Shown here: positions 1 through 9,758 of the stretch, in pieces
Position numbering within the stretch: position 1 is the first letter of the stretch
How the letters are laid out: each line of letters opens with the position of its first letter
Origin: Pseudomonadota bacterium
GTDB taxonomy: Bacteria > Pseudomonadota > Gammaproteobacteria > Steroidobacterales > Steroidobacteraceae
Assembly (NCBI GenBank): GCA_023391815.1
Contig: JAEWAF010000035.1
Span: 1 to 64,000, forward strand
DNA length: 64,000 nt
Reading direction: 5' to 3'
Notes under the pieces: generated by a model
The model's database searches: none
Told to the model about the DNA's origin: nothing
Seen by the model: only the letters and a program-made list of their open reading frames with translations
Translations under genes and position numbers: made by a program

Positions 1-129
1 CAACACGAGGGCGCAAATTGGCCGAGACACGACATGGTATTGAAGAATCGGGGTTGCGAACGGAACACAGGATGTCTCGATGACGGAGGGGTCTCGATGA
101 CGGTTACCAAGGTTCGTACGCGGTCGAGA

Positions 130-162
130 GGCGAGCCGGCGACTGTAGATGTCCGGCTCGCC
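130..162 (-). terminator. Strong hairpin downstream of rpsO
   Basis: Ten-base arms (130-139 and 153-162) are perfectly complementary, with a 13-nt loop, ten bases past the rpsO stop. There is no U-tract on the minus strand. It is therefore more likely an RNA-processing or 3'-stabilising hairpin than a simple intrinsic terminator. In E. coli the rpsO-pnp spacer carries both a terminator and an RNase III site controlling pnp. pnp would be expected just beyond the window edge, but no pnp coding sequence is visible in positions 1-129. Confidence 0.6.
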
Positions 163-171
163 ACGAAGCGA

Positions 172-441
172 TTAGCGCCGCAGACCGAGGCTGCTGACGA
201 CGGCGGTGTAGCGCTCCGGCGCGGTCGCCTTTAGATAGTCCAGCAGCTTGCGGCGCTGGTTCACCATCTTGAGCAAGCCACGGCGGGAGGCATGGTCGCT
301 CTTATGAGCGCTGAAGTGTTCGCCCAGGCCGTTGATGCGCGCGGACAGCAGCGCGATCTGGACTTCCGGCGAACCGGTGTCTTTGGCATTACGGCGGTAT
401 TGGGCGACGATTCCGCCCTTCTGTTCGGTCGACAAGGACAT
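172..441 (-). CDS. rpsO: 30S ribosomal protein S15
   Basis: The 89-residue product has the exact length of S15. It begins [18 protein letters not shown] and contains the family's [12 protein letters not shown] and [12 protein letters not shown] segments. S15 binds 16S rRNA early in assembly of the 30S platform. A GAGGTAAA ribosome-binding site lies 5 nt before the ATG. It is last in the rimP-nusA-infB-rbfA-truB-rpsO order visible here and has its own promoter (534-561). S15 autoregulates its own translation in E. coli; a leader structure for that was not established here. Confidence 0.98.
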   Translation of the reverse strand: MSLSTEQKGGIVAQYRRNAKDTGSPEVQIALLSARINGLGEHFSAHKSDHASRRGLLKMVNQRRKLLDYLKATAPERYTAVVSSLGLRR

Positions 442-533
442 CTGCTTTACCTCGGTGCGGCGTACGAATCGCCGCGTGAAGAATTCTCAACGCGCCAGCG
501 GCGGGATGCCATCAGGCCTTTTGAGAGGCGCGC

Positions 534-561
534 ATTGTACCCGCGCGGCCTGGAATCTCAA
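534..561 (-). promoter_or_regulatory. Sigma70-type promoter for rpsO
   Basis: On the minus strand a -35 TTGAGA (556-561) is separated by 16 bases from a -10 TACAAT (534-539). It lies in the truB-rpsO gap, about 90 nt upstream of the rpsO start. Both boxes are one mismatch from consensus. It would give rpsO transcription independent of the upstream operon. Confidence 0.65.
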
Positions 562-574
562 GTAAAACCAAGAA

Positions 575-1489
575 TTACGGTACCGATACGAACAGCCGCG
601 CGGGCTTCACCCGCCCACCCGGCTGACCTTCGCCCAGGCCGAGGAAACGTCCGGCGGGGCCATAAAGTCTCACTTCGCCCAGCGGTGCAGCGGCCTGCCC
701 GGCCACAGTACGGCCGAGGAGCAGACTTTGCTGAGCGCCGGCGTCCAGATCCACCCGCGGCAGGTCGGCAAACGCCGTATCCACGGCGAGCAACCGGCCG
801 GCCAGTTGCTCCGGCGATTCGCTCGAGAGTGCCTCCAGCGTGAACATCGGCTGGTCGCCGAACGGATCCACCGAGAGACGGCGCAAGCCTTTGACATACC
901 CGAGCGTGCCGAGCTTGACCGCCACATCGGCGGCGAGGGTTCGAATGTAGGTGCCCTTGGAGCAGTACACGTCGAACTCGAGCTGATTGGCCGCCAGGCC
1001 CTCTTCTGTGCTCACGCGCGCGATCTTGTGGATCACGATGTCGCGCGGGGGGCGCTCGACCGACTCGCCCTTGCGAGCGAGCTCGTACAGGCGCTTGCCC
1101 TCGAACTTCAGGGCGGAATGCATCGGCGGGATCTGCTGCTGATTGCCCAGGAATTGTGCAAGCGTCGCGTCGACGCCGGCAGCGGTCAGCGGCGGGACCG
1201 GCGCGCGCTCGATGACTTCGGTTTCGCCATCGCCCGAGGGCGTCAGCTCGCCGAGCTGCACCAGGACGCGATACGTCTTGCCAGAGTTCAGCAGACGGCC
1301 GCAGACCTTCGTTGCCTGCCCGAAGCAGACCGGCAGCAGGCCGGAGGCCAACGGGTCCAGGCTGCCCGCATGGCCCGCCTTGAGCGCGCCATAGAGCACA
1401 CGAACTTGCTGGAGAGCGGCGTTCGAGGACACGCCGAGAGCCTTGTCGAGCAGCAGGATGCCGTCGACTTCACGATGGAAGCGCTTCAC
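575..1489 (-). CDS. truB: tRNA pseudouridine(55) synthase
   Basis: The 304-residue protein isomerises U55 in the T-loop of elongator tRNAs. The catalytic Asp is in HAGSLDPLASGLLP (Asp45). The KxxGHAGSLDP block, YRVLVQLGE and SKGTYIRTLAADV motifs of the TruB family are all present, and a PUA-like C-terminal region (about residues 240-304) follows. The start is GTG, 12 nt past the rbfA stop, without an obvious Shine-Dalgarno sequence, so translational coupling to rbfA is likely. It sits between rbfA and rpsO as in most proteobacteria. Confidence 0.97.
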   Translation of the reverse strand: MKRFHREVDGILLLDKALGVSSNAALQQVRVLYGALKAGHAGSLDPLASGLLPVCFGQATKVCGRLLNSGKTYRVLVQLGELTPSGDGETEVIERAPVPPLTAAGVDATLAQFLGNQQQIPPMHSALKFEGKRLYELARKGESVERPPRDIVIHKIARVSTEEGLAANQLEFDVYCSKGTYIRTLAADVAVKLGTLGYVKGLRRLSVDPFGDQPMFTLEALSSESPEQLAGRLLAVDTAFADLPRVDLDAGAQQSLLLGRTVAGQAAAPLGEVRLYGPAGRFLGLGEGQPGGRVKPARLFVSVP

Positions 1490-1501
1490 GTAGTTGTGCC
1501 G

Positions 1502-2098
1502 TTAGCGTTTCGGCCGGGACGGTTTGTGGTCCGCGTCCTCTGGTGACGCGTCCGCATCGGGATGGGAACGATCGTCGCCCTCGCCCGGATCGGAGTGGTC
1601 CTCCGCGTCCGAGTCGTATCGGGCCTCGTCATCCTCGTCCGAATCGTAGTGGCCGTCGTCGTCGTCATCGGAGCTGTAGTGCGCATCGTCGTCCGATTCG
1701 GCAGCGGCCTCGGACTCCGCGGCCGGCTCCTCGTCGACATGTCGGGCCTCGTCGTCCTTCACGGCCTTGTTGATCAGCGCCGACAGGCGCGCCCCGCTCT
1801 CGATCAGCTCGTCTTGCACGAACCTGAGTTCCGGGCTGTGGCGGATGCCTAGCGCGCGACCCAGCGGGCCGCGAAGCATGTCCGCGGCCTGCGTGAGGAT
1901 CTGCTGAGCCAGGAGCGGATCCGCTCCCAGCACCGAGTAATAGATCTTCGCGTAGCTCAAGTCGCTCGACATGCGCACGTCGGTCAACGTGATCATGCCG
2001 AGCCGCGGGTCGCGCAGCTCCCGTCGGATCAACTCGCTCAACGCGCGTTGAATCTGCTGGCCGACCCGCTTGGCACGGGGAAAGGACTTCGTCGACAT
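1502..2098 (-). CDS. rbfA: Ribosome-binding factor A with long acidic tail
   Basis: RbfA is a KH-domain factor needed for late 30S maturation. The start was set at the ATG giving MSTKSFPRAKRVGQQIQRAL, the usual N-terminus; an in-frame ATG 21 nt upstream would add seven atypical residues. The core (about residues 1-120) includes RDPRLGMITLTDV and RHSPELRFVQDE. A roughly 75-residue tail follows, dominated by Asp, Glu, Ser and His, with recurring Y(S/D)SD units. The protein is 198 residues against about 120-135 for typical RbfA. The tail looks disordered and its role is unknown. Confidence 0.95.
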   Translation of the reverse strand: MSTKSFPRAKRVGQQIQRALSELIRRELRDPRLGMITLTDVRMSSDLSYAKIYYSVLGADPLLAQQILTQAADMLRGPLGRALGIRHSPELRFVQDELIESGARLSALINKAVKDDEARHVDEEPAAESEAAAESDDDAHYSSDDDDDGHYDSDEDDEARYDSDAEDHSDPGEGDDRSHPDADASPEDADHKPSRPKR

Positions 2099-2123
2099 CA
2101 ACCCTCGATATCCAATCAAGCCA

Positions 2124-4853
2124 TCAGGCTTCGAGCGTGCGCGCGACTTCGACGCGCGAGAAGCACTCGATCTGGTCGCCCACCTGCACGTCGTTGTAGT
2201 TCTTCACGCCGATACCGCACTCGGTACCCGCGCGAACTTCATTGACGTCGTCCTTGAAGCGACGCAGCGATTCAAGGCCGCCCTCGAAGATCACCACGTT
2301 ATTACGCAGCACGCGGATCGGATTGTTCCGGCGCACATAGCCGTCGACCACGATACAACCCGCGACCGTGCCGAACTTGCTGGAGCGGAACACTTCGCGC
2401 ACCTCGGCGAGGCCCACGATCTGCTCCTTCACTTCCGGCGCCAGCATGCCCGTCAACAACGCACGCATGTCGTCGATGGCTTCGTAAATGATGCTGTAGT
2501 AGCGAACGTCGATGCCCGCTTCCTTGATCATCGTGCGAGCCGAGCTATCGGCACGCACGTTGAAGCCGATGACGCGTGCGTTCGAGGCCTGCGCCATCGT
2601 GATGTCGGACTCGGTGATGCCGCCGACGCCGCTGCCGATGACCTTGACCGCCACCTCGTCGGTGGACAGCTTGGTGAGCGAGTCACGCAGCGCTTCCGCC
2701 GAACCCTGCACGTCCGCCTTGATGACGACATGCACGGTCGCGACCTTGCCATCGCCCATCTGCGACAACATGTCCTCGAGCTTCGCCGGGCCCTGCTTGG
2801 CCAGCTTGGTATCGCGGAACTTGCCCTGGCGATACAGCGCGACTTCGCGAGCCTTGCGTTCGCTCTCGACCACGAGCAATTCATCGCCCGCATTCGGCGC
2901 GCCGGACAAGCCCAGCACGACGACCGGCAACGACGGACCCGCTTCGGTGACCTGCGCGCCAGTCTCGTCGAACATCGCACGGACGCGACCGAACTCGGTG
3001 CCCGCGATGATCGGATCGCCCGGCTTGAGCACGCCGCGCTTCACGAGCACGGTCGCCACGGCACCGCGGCCCTTCTCCATGCTGGATTCGACCACGACGC
3101 CGGCCGCGAGGCCCGAACGCGTCGCCTTCAGATCCAACACTTCGGCCTGCAGCAGAATGGTGTCGAGCAGCTCGTCGATGCCCTGACCGGTGTGCGCCGA
3201 CACGTTTACAAACATCGTGTCACCGCCCCACGCCTCGGGCAGCACCTCGTATCTGGACAGATCGGTTCGCACCTTCTCCGGATCGGCCGCGGGTTTGTCG
3301 ACCTTGGTGATCGCCACGACCATGGGCACTTCAGCCGCCTTCGCATGCTGAATCGCTTCGATGGTCTGCGGCATGACGCTGTCGTCAGCAGCCACCACCA
3401 GCACGACCACGTCCGTCACCTGCGCGCCACGAGCACGCATCGCAGTGAACGCGGCGTGACCCGGCGTATCGAGGAACGTGATGACGCCCTTCGGCGTCTC
3501 GACGTGATACGCACCGATGTGCTGCGTGATGCCGCCCGCTTCGCCCGCCGCCACCTTGGTGCGACGGATGTAGTCGAGCAGCGAGGTCTTACCATGGTCG
3601 ACATGACCCATGATGGTGACGACCGGCGGACGCGCTTCGAGCTCGTGCGAGGCATCGGTCGCCTGCAACTCGTCTTCGATCGCGCTCTCTTTGTGGATCA
3701 CGGCGGTGTGGCCGAGCTCTTCGACCACGAGCACCGCGGTGTCCTGATCGATGGGCTGGTTGATGGTGGCCATCACGCCCATGTTCATCATGACCTTGAT
3801 GACTTCGTTGGCCTTCACGGCCATGCGCTGCGCGAGCTCGCCGACCGTGATGGTCTCGCCGATCTGCACATCGCGCTTGACCGGCGCGGCCGGACGCTCG
3901 AAGCCGTGCTGCTGGCCGACATTGATCTGCGACGGACGCCCGCGCGACCGCGCGCTGGTTGCCGCCTGCTGTTTCTTTTTCTTGAAACGAGCGCTGGCGT
4001 CGCTGGACACGTGCAACTCGGCACGCTGCGGACGGTCGGCTGCGCCGCCACGCTTGCCACCACGTTCTTGCGCGCGCGGCGGAGCCGCTGCAGCAGCTTC
4101 CTGCTGCTTGCGTTCGGCTTCGGCACGCGCCGCAGCTTCAGCCATGCGACGTGTTTCGTCTTCGGCGGATTGACGCGTCTCGGCGTCCGCCATGCGACGA
4201 ATTTCGTCCTCCAGCCGTTTCTGTTCGCGGGCCGCGAATTCACGCGCTTCCGCTTCGGCCTGCTCTTTCTGAAGACGATCCGCTTCCTGGCGTGCCGCTT
4301 CGGCCGCCGCTTCAGCAGCCGCTTGAGCTGCGCGCTGAGCTTCGGTCTGCTCGGCATTCTGAGCCGCAGCCGCGGCCGCAGCTTGCGCGGCCTGTTCGGC
4401 GTCGGCAGCAGCCTTCTGAGCGGCAGCGGCCGCGCTTTGAGCCGCGGCTCGTGCGGCGGCCTCTTCGGCAGCAGCGGCGGCCGCACGATCGGCCGCTCCA
4501 TTGTCATCGCTCGGCGACGACGGACCGCGCGCCTGCTCTTCGAGCACGCTGCGATTCAGATACGTCTTCTTGCTCCGAACCTCGACGTTGACCATGCGCG
4601 CACGGCCCTGCGCCGAGGCGACTTTGATTTCGCCCTGGGACTTGCGCTTCAAGGTGATCTTGCGCGGCGCCGTCGCCTCCTGCGTGCGCCCGTGCGCACG
4701 ACGCAGGAACGTCAAGAGCTCCATCTTCGCGTCGTCGCTGATCGTGTCATTCGCGCCGGAGACTTGAATCCCGGCTTCATCGAGCTGCGTCAGCAGCCGC
4801 TCGACAGGTACCTTCAGTACCTCGGCAAACTGGCTTACCGTCACATCCGCCAT
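2124..4853 (-). CDS. infB: Translation initiation factor IF-2
   Basis: The 909-residue translational GTPase delivers fMet-tRNA to the 30S subunit. An N-terminal IF2N domain (about residues 1-52) is followed by a long Ala/Glu/Gln-rich coiled-coil stretch (about 60-300) with several runs of Ala. A second IF2N-type domain (about 335-390) precedes the GTPase core, with G1 GHVDHGKT near residue 416, DTPGH and TKVDKP. Domains II-IV follow, ending with the fMet-tRNA-binding C2 region (GDQIECF near the end). It lies between nusA and rbfA in the classic order. A long reading frame on the opposite strand is compositional. Confidence 0.98.
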   Translation of the reverse strand: MADVTVSQFAEVLKVPVERLLTQLDEAGIQVSGANDTISDDAKMELLTFLRRAHGRTQEATAPRKITLKRKSQGEIKVASAQGRARMVNVEVRSKKTYLNRSVLEEQARGPSSPSDDNGAADRAAAAAAEEAAARAAAQSAAAAAQKAAADAEQAAQAAAAAAAQNAEQTEAQRAAQAAAEAAAEAARQEADRLQKEQAEAEAREFAAREQKRLEDEIRRMADAETRQSAEDETRRMAEAAARAEAERKQQEAAAAAPPRAQERGGKRGGAADRPQRAELHVSSDASARFKKKKQQAATSARSRGRPSQINVGQQHGFERPAAPVKRDVQIGETITVGELAQRMAVKANEVIKVMMNMGVMATINQPIDQDTAVLVVEELGHTAVIHKESAIEDELQATDASHELEARPPVVTIMGHVDHGKTSLLDYIRRTKVAAGEAGGITQHIGAYHVETPKGVITFLDTPGHAAFTAMRARGAQVTDVVVLVVAADDSVMPQTIEAIQHAKAAEVPMVVAITKVDKPAADPEKVRTDLSRYEVLPEAWGGDTMFVNVSAHTGQGIDELLDTILLQAEVLDLKATRSGLAAGVVVESSMEKGRGAVATVLVKRGVLKPGDPIIAGTEFGRVRAMFDETGAQVTEAGPSLPVVVLGLSGAPNAGDELLVVESERKAREVALYRQGKFRDTKLAKQGPAKLEDMLSQMGDGKVATVHVVIKADVQGSAEALRDSLTKLSTDEVAVKVIGSGVGGITESDITMAQASNARVIGFNVRADSSARTMIKEAGIDVRYYSIIYEAIDDMRALLTGMLAPEVKEQIVGLAEVREVFRSSKFGTVAGCIVVDGYVRRNNPIRVLRNNVVIFEGGLESLRRFKDDVNEVRAGTECGIGVKNYNDVQVGDQIECFSRVEVARTLEA

Positions 4854-4890
4854 ATACGCCCTCCCGACCCGATACCAGTTACGACCCCGC

Positions 4891-6396
4891 TCAAGCCTGT
4901 TGCCCCGCGGAGTCGAACCAGTGCTTACGCGCCGCCATGATGAGCGCGCCCGCGCGCTCGTTATCCACGCCTTCGATCTCCGTCAGGTCATCGATCGCCT
5001 GCTCGGCGAGATCCTCACGCGTCACGATGCCTCTGCTGGCGAGCTTCCGCGCCAGGTCGTCGTCCATGCCGTCCACCTCCAGCAGATCCGCTGCAGGCTC
5101 GGCACTGTCGATTTCTTCCTCGCTCGCGATCGCCTGCGTCAGCAGCACGTCGCGCGCACGATTACGCAGCTCCTTGATGATCTCTTCGTCGAATTCCTCG
5201 ATGTTGGCCAGCTCGGAAGCGGGCACATAAGCGATTTCTTCGATGGTCGAGAATCCTTCCTGCACCAGGATCTGCGCCACGTCCTCATCCACATCCAGCT
5301 GCTGCTTGAAGAGGTCGATGAGCTTCTGCGACTCGCCTTCGCTCTTGGCTTCGGCGGCCTGCTGCGTCATCACATTCAGTTCCCAGCCGGTCAGCTCGCT
5401 GGCCAGACGGATGTTCTGACCGCCGCGGCCGATGGCCTGCGACAGCTTCTCTTCCGTCACCGCGATGTCCATGGAGTGCGAGTCCTCGTCGACGACGATG
5501 GACACTACTTCCGCCGGTGCCATGGCGTTGATCACGAACTGCGCCGGATTGTCGTCATAAGGAATGATGTCGACGCGTTCGCCCGCGATCTCGTTCGATA
5601 CGGCCTGCACGCGCGAACCCCGCATACCCACGCACGCACCGACCGGATCGATGCGGCTGTCGTTGCTCTTCACCGCGATCTTGGCGCGCACGCCCGGATC
5701 GCGAGCGGCGCCGAGGATCTGAATCAGGCCCTGGCCGACTTCCGGCACTTCGAGCTTGAACAGCTCGATCAGGAATTCCGGGGCCGTGCGCGTCAGGAAC
5801 AACTGCGGACCGCGCTGTTCGGAGCGCACATCCGCGAGATACGCCTTCACGCGATCCTGCGAACGGATCGGCTCGCGAGGAATCATTTGATCGCGCGCGA
5901 TGAAGCCTTCCGCATTGCCGCCGAGATCCACGAACACGCCGTTGCGATCCACGCGCTTGACGATGCCGGACACCAGCGTGCCCTGGCGCGCCTTGAATTC
6001 ATCGACGACCTGCGCCCGCTCGGCCTCGCGCACCTTCTGCACGATGACCTGCTTGGCGGTCTGCGCGGCGATGCGACCGAACGCGACCGACTCCATCGGC
6101 ACTTCGACATAGCCGCCGACTTCGGCGTCAGCGGAAATATCCTTGGCGTCTTCCAGACGCAATTCGCTATCGGGGAATTCCAGCTCGGTGGAATCGTCCG
6201 CAAACACCTTCCAACGACGCCACGTGTCGTAGTCGCCGCTCTTGCGATTGATGGAGACGCGCACGTCGATGCCCTCGCCGTGACGTTTACGGGTCGCGGA
6301 CGCGAGCGCGGCTTCGAGCGCCTCGAAGATGATTTCCTTGTCGACGCCCTTCTCGTTGGAGACTGCGTCCACCACCATCAAAATCTCTTTGTTCAT
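4891..6396 (-). CDS. nusA: Transcription termination/antitermination protein NusA
   Basis: The 501-residue protein binds RNA polymerase and modulates pausing, termination and antitermination. It begins [21 protein letters not shown]. The order is an N-terminal RNAP-binding domain (1-about 130), S1 domain ([20 protein letters not shown]), two KH domains ([16 protein letters not shown] and [15 protein letters not shown]) and two C-terminal acidic helix-hairpin-helix repeats. The two repeats are the gammaproteobacterial form. It lies 48 nt downstream of rimP and upstream of infB. In E. coli NusA represses its own operon. Confidence 0.98.
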   Translation of the reverse strand: MNKEILMVVDAVSNEKGVDKEIIFEALEAALASATRKRHGEGIDVRVSINRKSGDYDTWRRWKVFADDSTELEFPDSELRLEDAKDISADAEVGGYVEVPMESVAFGRIAAQTAKQVIVQKVREAERAQVVDEFKARQGTLVSGIVKRVDRNGVFVDLGGNAEGFIARDQMIPREPIRSQDRVKAYLADVRSEQRGPQLFLTRTAPEFLIELFKLEVPEVGQGLIQILGAARDPGVRAKIAVKSNDSRIDPVGACVGMRGSRVQAVSNEIAGERVDIIPYDDNPAQFVINAMAPAEVVSIVVDEDSHSMDIAVTEEKLSQAIGRGGQNIRLASELTGWELNVMTQQAAEAKSEGESQKLIDLFKQQLDVDEDVAQILVQEGFSTIEEIAYVPASELANIEEFDEEIIKELRNRARDVLLTQAIASEEEIDSAEPAADLLEVDGMDDDLARKLASRGIVTREDLAEQAIDDLTEIEGVDNERAGALIMAARKHWFDSAGQQA

Positions 6397-6444
6397 CGTG
6401 CGAACTCCGCTATACGCTTACCGCGACTCCCGTCGCTCACGTCG

Positions 6445-6894
6445 TCATACATCCGGGATCAACCGCGCCCGGTGAATATCGTCGATCGGCAAGCTGACCT
6501 CGCCGCCGTCCGTTTCGAGCGTAATCTCGCTCTCGCCTACCTTCTGCAAGCGCCCCTGAAACCGCTTGCGACCGTTGATCTGCTGAATCATCTCCACCTT
6601 GACCCGCTCGCCCGCGAAGCGCGCGAAATGGGCTTGAGTCCTGAGCACCCGGTCCAACCCGGGCGAGGACACTTCCAGGGTGTACTCGTTCGGAATGGGA
6701 TCGGCCTCGTCCAGCACGGCGCTGACGGCCCGACTCACCTTCTCGCAATCGTCCAGAGAAATGCCGTCCGGGCTGTCGATGTACAGCCGCAACAGCCCGC
6801 CGCCGGCGCGCGGCGCGTACTCGATTTCCCACAGCTCGTAACCGAGATTGGCCACGACCGGGCCGAGCAGCTCGCCCAGCTGTTCTCGCAGCAT
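6445..6894 (-). CDS. rimP: Ribosome maturation factor RimP
   Basis: The 149-residue product assists 30S assembly. Typical features are LGYELWEIEYAPR, LRLYIDSPDGISLDDCEKVSRAVSAVLD and the EVSSPGLDRVL motif of the N-terminal domain, then a C-terminal SH3-like domain. A good ribosome-binding site, GGAGGTGA, lies 4 nt before the ATG. It is the first gene of the nusA operon here. A leader with hairpins lies upstream. Confidence 0.97.
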   Translation of the reverse strand: MLREQLGELLGPVVANLGYELWEIEYAPRAGGGLLRLYIDSPDGISLDDCEKVSRAVSAVLDEADPIPNEYTLEVSSPGLDRVLRTQAHFARFAGERVKVEMIQQINGRKRFQGRLQKVGESEITLETDGGEVSLPIDDIHRARLIPDV

Positions 6895-7000
6895 CGGTCA
6901 CCTCCGGTTTTGACTGTGGGGCCTCAGGCTTGCCCCTTTCCGGCGCTTGCTACCCGCGCCGGAAGAGCTCCGCCGGGCCGGTTTTTACCGTCGCCGAAAC

Positions 7001-7024
7001 GAAAAATGGGCCCCAAGGCCCATT
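7001..7024 (-). terminator. Intrinsic-terminator hairpin in the rimP leader
   Basis: Perfect 8-bp arms AATGGGCC/GGCCCATT with a 4-nt loop are followed on the minus strand by a short run of T (7001-7006 read as AAAAA on the plus strand). It lies about 110 nt upstream of the rimP ATG. It could end an upstream minus-strand transcript or act as an attenuator in the leader of the rimP-nusA operon. Confidence 0.6.
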
Positions 7025-7118
7025 CTCACTCTCCGTCCCTTCCTGCCAGGCGGCCTTGGCGGCGCCCAACTCCCCTCTACGTCGTCCAGGAGCGCGAGCC
7101 GGTCCCGGCTCCAGAAGC

Positions 7119-7146
7119 GAAAAAGGCCCTTCGAATCGGGCCCTTT
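7119..7146 (-). terminator. Second intrinsic-terminator hairpin in the rimP leader
   Basis: On the minus strand the arms AAAGGGCCC and GGGCCTTT (one bulged G) enclose an 8-nt loop and are followed by five T. It is about 100 nt upstream of the hairpin at 7001-7024. The 93 bases between the two also contain a GAGCCG/CGGCTC hairpin. Confidence 0.55.
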
Positions 7147-7161
7147 CGTACCCGGACACCT

Positions 7162-7189
7162 TATATATGCCCGGAAGCGCTACCTACAA
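7162..7189 (-). promoter_or_regulatory. Weak candidate promoter for the rimP-nusA leader
   Basis: On the minus strand TTGTAG (7184-7189), a 16-base spacer and TATATA (7162-7167) form a weak sigma70-like pair. The -35 box matches consensus at three of six bases. It is the only AT-rich patch in this part of the spacer. If used, the transcript would run directly into both terminator-like hairpins before rimP. Confidence 0.3.
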
Positions 7190-7485
7190 CCCCTGTCGGG
7201 ACGGCTGACACCTGTCACCAGGCGGAGACGATCCGGCAAGGGCCGCGGAGTTTAAGGGGGGCGGTGGGGGGATGGCAAGCCATCTAGGCAACCAGCTGTG
7301 GATCCATACCCATTGAAGGTTCGTCCGTGAGCTTAATGCGCTCATCACTCTCCCGCGCCAGGAGTGATTGCAGGCTGTAAAACCAGATGTATCGTGGGAG
7401 GCAAGTTCGCGAGCCATGACTTGCCACCTGGAATCTTTCAGCTACGCTCTTGTAGACAGGCAGTACAACCAATTAAAAAAGTTAG
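7190..7485. other. Intergenic stretch between rimP leader and accessory block
   Basis: No supported gene was seen here. Short minus-strand reading frames (for example 7284-7472) have no family resemblance and no ribosome-binding site. Composition becomes more AT-rich toward 7485, marking the entry into the accessory block. In many gammaproteobacteria secG and a tRNA-Leu gene lie upstream of rimP, but neither was found here. Confidence 0.5.
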
Positions 7486-9561
7486 ATGTCTCCTACCAAA
7501 CTTCGAGCTAACCCGTTAGGTGACGTCCGGGCCGAGGCAGATGCCGCGATGCTCGACAAAGCCTTCTTCGAATCAGCAGATTTTCGAACGCTGATAGAAG
7601 GAAGCGATCGGTGCATCGTTGTTGGTCGTCGCGGCACCGGCAAGAGCGCCTTAGCGTATATGCTAAATAGGCACTTTCACGTCCAGAAGGACTGGCTGGT
7701 TATTGCTGTTGCGCCAGACGAAGCAGATATTATCGGGGTTCGTCCCCTGCTTGAGCCATTTGGCGCACGATTTCGTCTCATTCGAGCAGCAGCAACGATC
7801 TGCTGGCGTTACGGCCTGTTGATTGAGATAGCATCCCACCTGCGGTTTCGCCATCAGTTTAAGAAACATGCAGCCTTCGAGTTTCTAAATGAGCATCTTC
7901 AGCGCTGGACCATTCAAGGGACCAGCTTCGTTTACAGGCTGAGTTCGGCCTTCCGTGCAGCAACTGCCGATCAATCCAACCCTGAGACAATAGTGGGAGA
8001 CCTCGCTCGACGGTTGGAGCTCAGCCGAATCGAGGAAGCAGTCCGCTCTGTTTTAAATGATATAGGCCTCGAATGCGTAATCCTACTCGACCGTCTGGAT
8101 GAGGGGTACGAACCTGATGATATCGGCGTCGGTTTCATAGACGGCCTCACACAAACAGCAATCGATATTCGCGACAAGTTCGACAACATAAGGCCAATTG
8201 TTTTCTTGCGCGACAACATCTATCGCGCCCTAGCACAAAAAGATCCGGACTTCTCACGCACCATTGAGGCTCAAACCATTCGTCTGCATTGGGATGAGTA
8301 CGCGCTATTAAATGTAACCGCCAACCGATTTCGAGAAGCTTTCAAGATCGCGCAAGAACAAAGCATCAAAGTTTGGGACAGAGCAGTTGCGTCCGGCCTT
8401 GAGGGCAAAGAGGGCTTCAAAAAATGCTTACGCCTTACACTCTATCGTCCGCGCGACCTACTGATCTTGCTGAACAGCTCCTTCTTTAATGCGATCAAGC
8501 AAGATCGAGAGCGCATCGTACCCGAGGACATCGAGGCATCTGCAAAGACAATTTCTCTTCATCGCCTCGACGATCTGAGAAAGGAGTACACAGCAATATT
8601 GCCAACCCTGCCTAGTCTCATCGAAAGATTTGCGGAAGGCCCCGCAGAGATGACTGTTGCGTACGCAAGCGAGAGGATCGCGCCACTTCTTACCGCCGAC
8701 AATCTATCGAATGACGTAAAACAGCATCTCGCAATTGTTAACACCCCGCGCGCGTGCCTTAGCGAACTCTACTCTGTTGGATTTCTTGGCATTCGAAATT
8801 CCGCAAACTCAAATGTAGTTTTCTGCCACGACGGGCGCGAGCCAGCGCGCGAATTCACGGATAATCAGAAAGTCCTCGTGCATCCCTGCTACTGGATTGC
8901 ACTAAACATCTCCGCGCGAGAGTTAGACCCTAACGTATCTCAAGACATCTACGATGAATACGAAATCAGCATTTCATCTGAAACTCCGAAGCGACGATCT
9001 AGCGAAATTGGAGGATTGATCGCCGAGCTAGGAAATATTCCAACTGGAACCAATGGCGCCCATGATTTCGAAGACTGGGTGCACCGCGCCTTGCAGATCG
9101 TCTTTGCCGGGCGCTTATCCAACATACAAATGAAGCCGAACGGCGCAGCGATCCAGCGCCGTGACATCGTCGGGACAAACCTGAGCGCCTCGCCGTTCTG
9201 GCGGCGCGTTTTCGAGGACCACAAGAGCAGACAAGTAATCTTCGAAGTAAAGAACTACGATGAACTGAGCATTGAGGACTTTCGCCAAGCACTGTCGTAC
9301 TCTGGGGGAGAATACGGAAGCTGCCTTTTCTTTGTAACGCGCGCGAACAACGAAAGCCTTCGAAAAGGTCACGAACTGGACTGGGTCAGAGAACTGCACA
9401 GCAAACACAAGCTTCTAACCGTAAAACTTGGCGCAAAAACACTGGCCGGCCTGCTAGCAAAACTTCGAAGCCCTCAGAAGCACGATGTATCTGATAAGGT
9501 TATGAATGGCCTTTTTGATACCTATACACGTATGTATCTAAACACCGCGAGATCGAGATAG
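7486..9561 (+). CDS. P-loop ATPase with C-terminal PD-(D/E)XK nuclease domain
   Basis: The 691-residue protein has a Walker A motif GRRGTGKS (residues 47-54) and a Walker B-like VILLDRLDE (about 198-206), in an arrangement reminiscent of ORC/Cdc6-like or Sll1717-type ATPases. The C-terminal region has Asp560 in RRDIVG and Glu587-Val-Lys589 in FEVKNY, the D...ExK pattern of restriction-endonuclease-fold nucleases. The middle resembles no domain I can name. No Shine-Dalgarno sequence precedes the ATG. The gene is AT-richer than the flanking operons and uses rarer codons, pointing to transfer. By analogy with other ATPase-nuclease fusions it may be a single-gene anti-phage system; that is inference. 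Confidence 0.8.
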   Translation: MSPTKLRANPLGDVRAEADAAMLDKAFFESADFRTLIEGSDRCIVVGRRGTGKSALAYMLNRHFHVQKDWLVIAVAPDEADIIGVRPLLEPFGARFRLIRAAATICWRYGLLIEIASHLRFRHQFKKHAAFEFLNEHLQRWTIQGTSFVYRLSSAFRAATADQSNPETIVGDLARRLELSRIEEAVRSVLNDIGLECVILLDRLDEGYEPDDIGVGFIDGLTQTAIDIRDKFDNIRPIVFLRDNIYRALAQKDPDFSRTIEAQTIRLHWDEYALLNVTANRFREAFKIAQEQSIKVWDRAVASGLEGKEGFKKCLRLTLYRPRDLLILLNSSFFNAIKQDRERIVPEDIEASAKTISLHRLDDLRKEYTAILPTLPSLIERFAEGPAEMTVAYASERIAPLLTADNLSNDVKQHLAIVNTPRACLSELYSVGFLGIRNSANSNVVFCHDGREPAREFTDNQKVLVHPCYWIALNISARELDPNVSQDIYDEYEISISSETPKRRSSEIGGLIAELGNIPTGTNGAHDFEDWVHRALQIVFAGRLSNIQMKPNGAAIQRRDIVGTNLSASPFWRRVFEDHKSRQVIFEVKNYDELSIEDFRQALSYSGGEYGSCLFFVTRANNESLRKGHELDWVRELHSKHKLLTVKLGAKTLAGLLAKLRSPQKHDVSDKVMNGLFDTYTRMYLNTARSR

Positions 9562-9758
9562 CACTTAACGGGGCACGCCATTGTGTAGAAAAGCCGCTCC
9601 AGGACTCTGTAGAGTTTGACCGGGTCGATCCAAGCAGCTAACGTCTCGATCCAGGTGCTGAACACACCTCTCTAGGCGGCTAACGCTCCCGTAAGCCCAG
9701 CGGTTTTTTTGCGCCCATATGTTTTGCAGTCGTCAGCTTACTGGCGATGTGAGCCTAT

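Noticed and set aside
2070..4940. 956-codon open frame on the plus strand, opposite infB
   Set aside because: Antisense shadow of infB caused by high third-position GC; His/Arg/Asp-rich composition, no family match.
4900..7287. 795-codon plus-strand open frame opposite nusA/rimP
   Set aside because: Same compositional artefact; no ribosome-binding site or recognisable domain.
7284..7472. Minus-strand 62-codon frame, considered as a remnant of a displaced gene
   Set aside because: No family resemblance, no ribosome-binding site; could be chance in AT-richer DNA.
9600..9720. Considered as an integron attI/attC site because of repeated GGCTAACG-like words
   Set aside because: No paired R/L core sites could be drawn; left as plain intergenic sequence.
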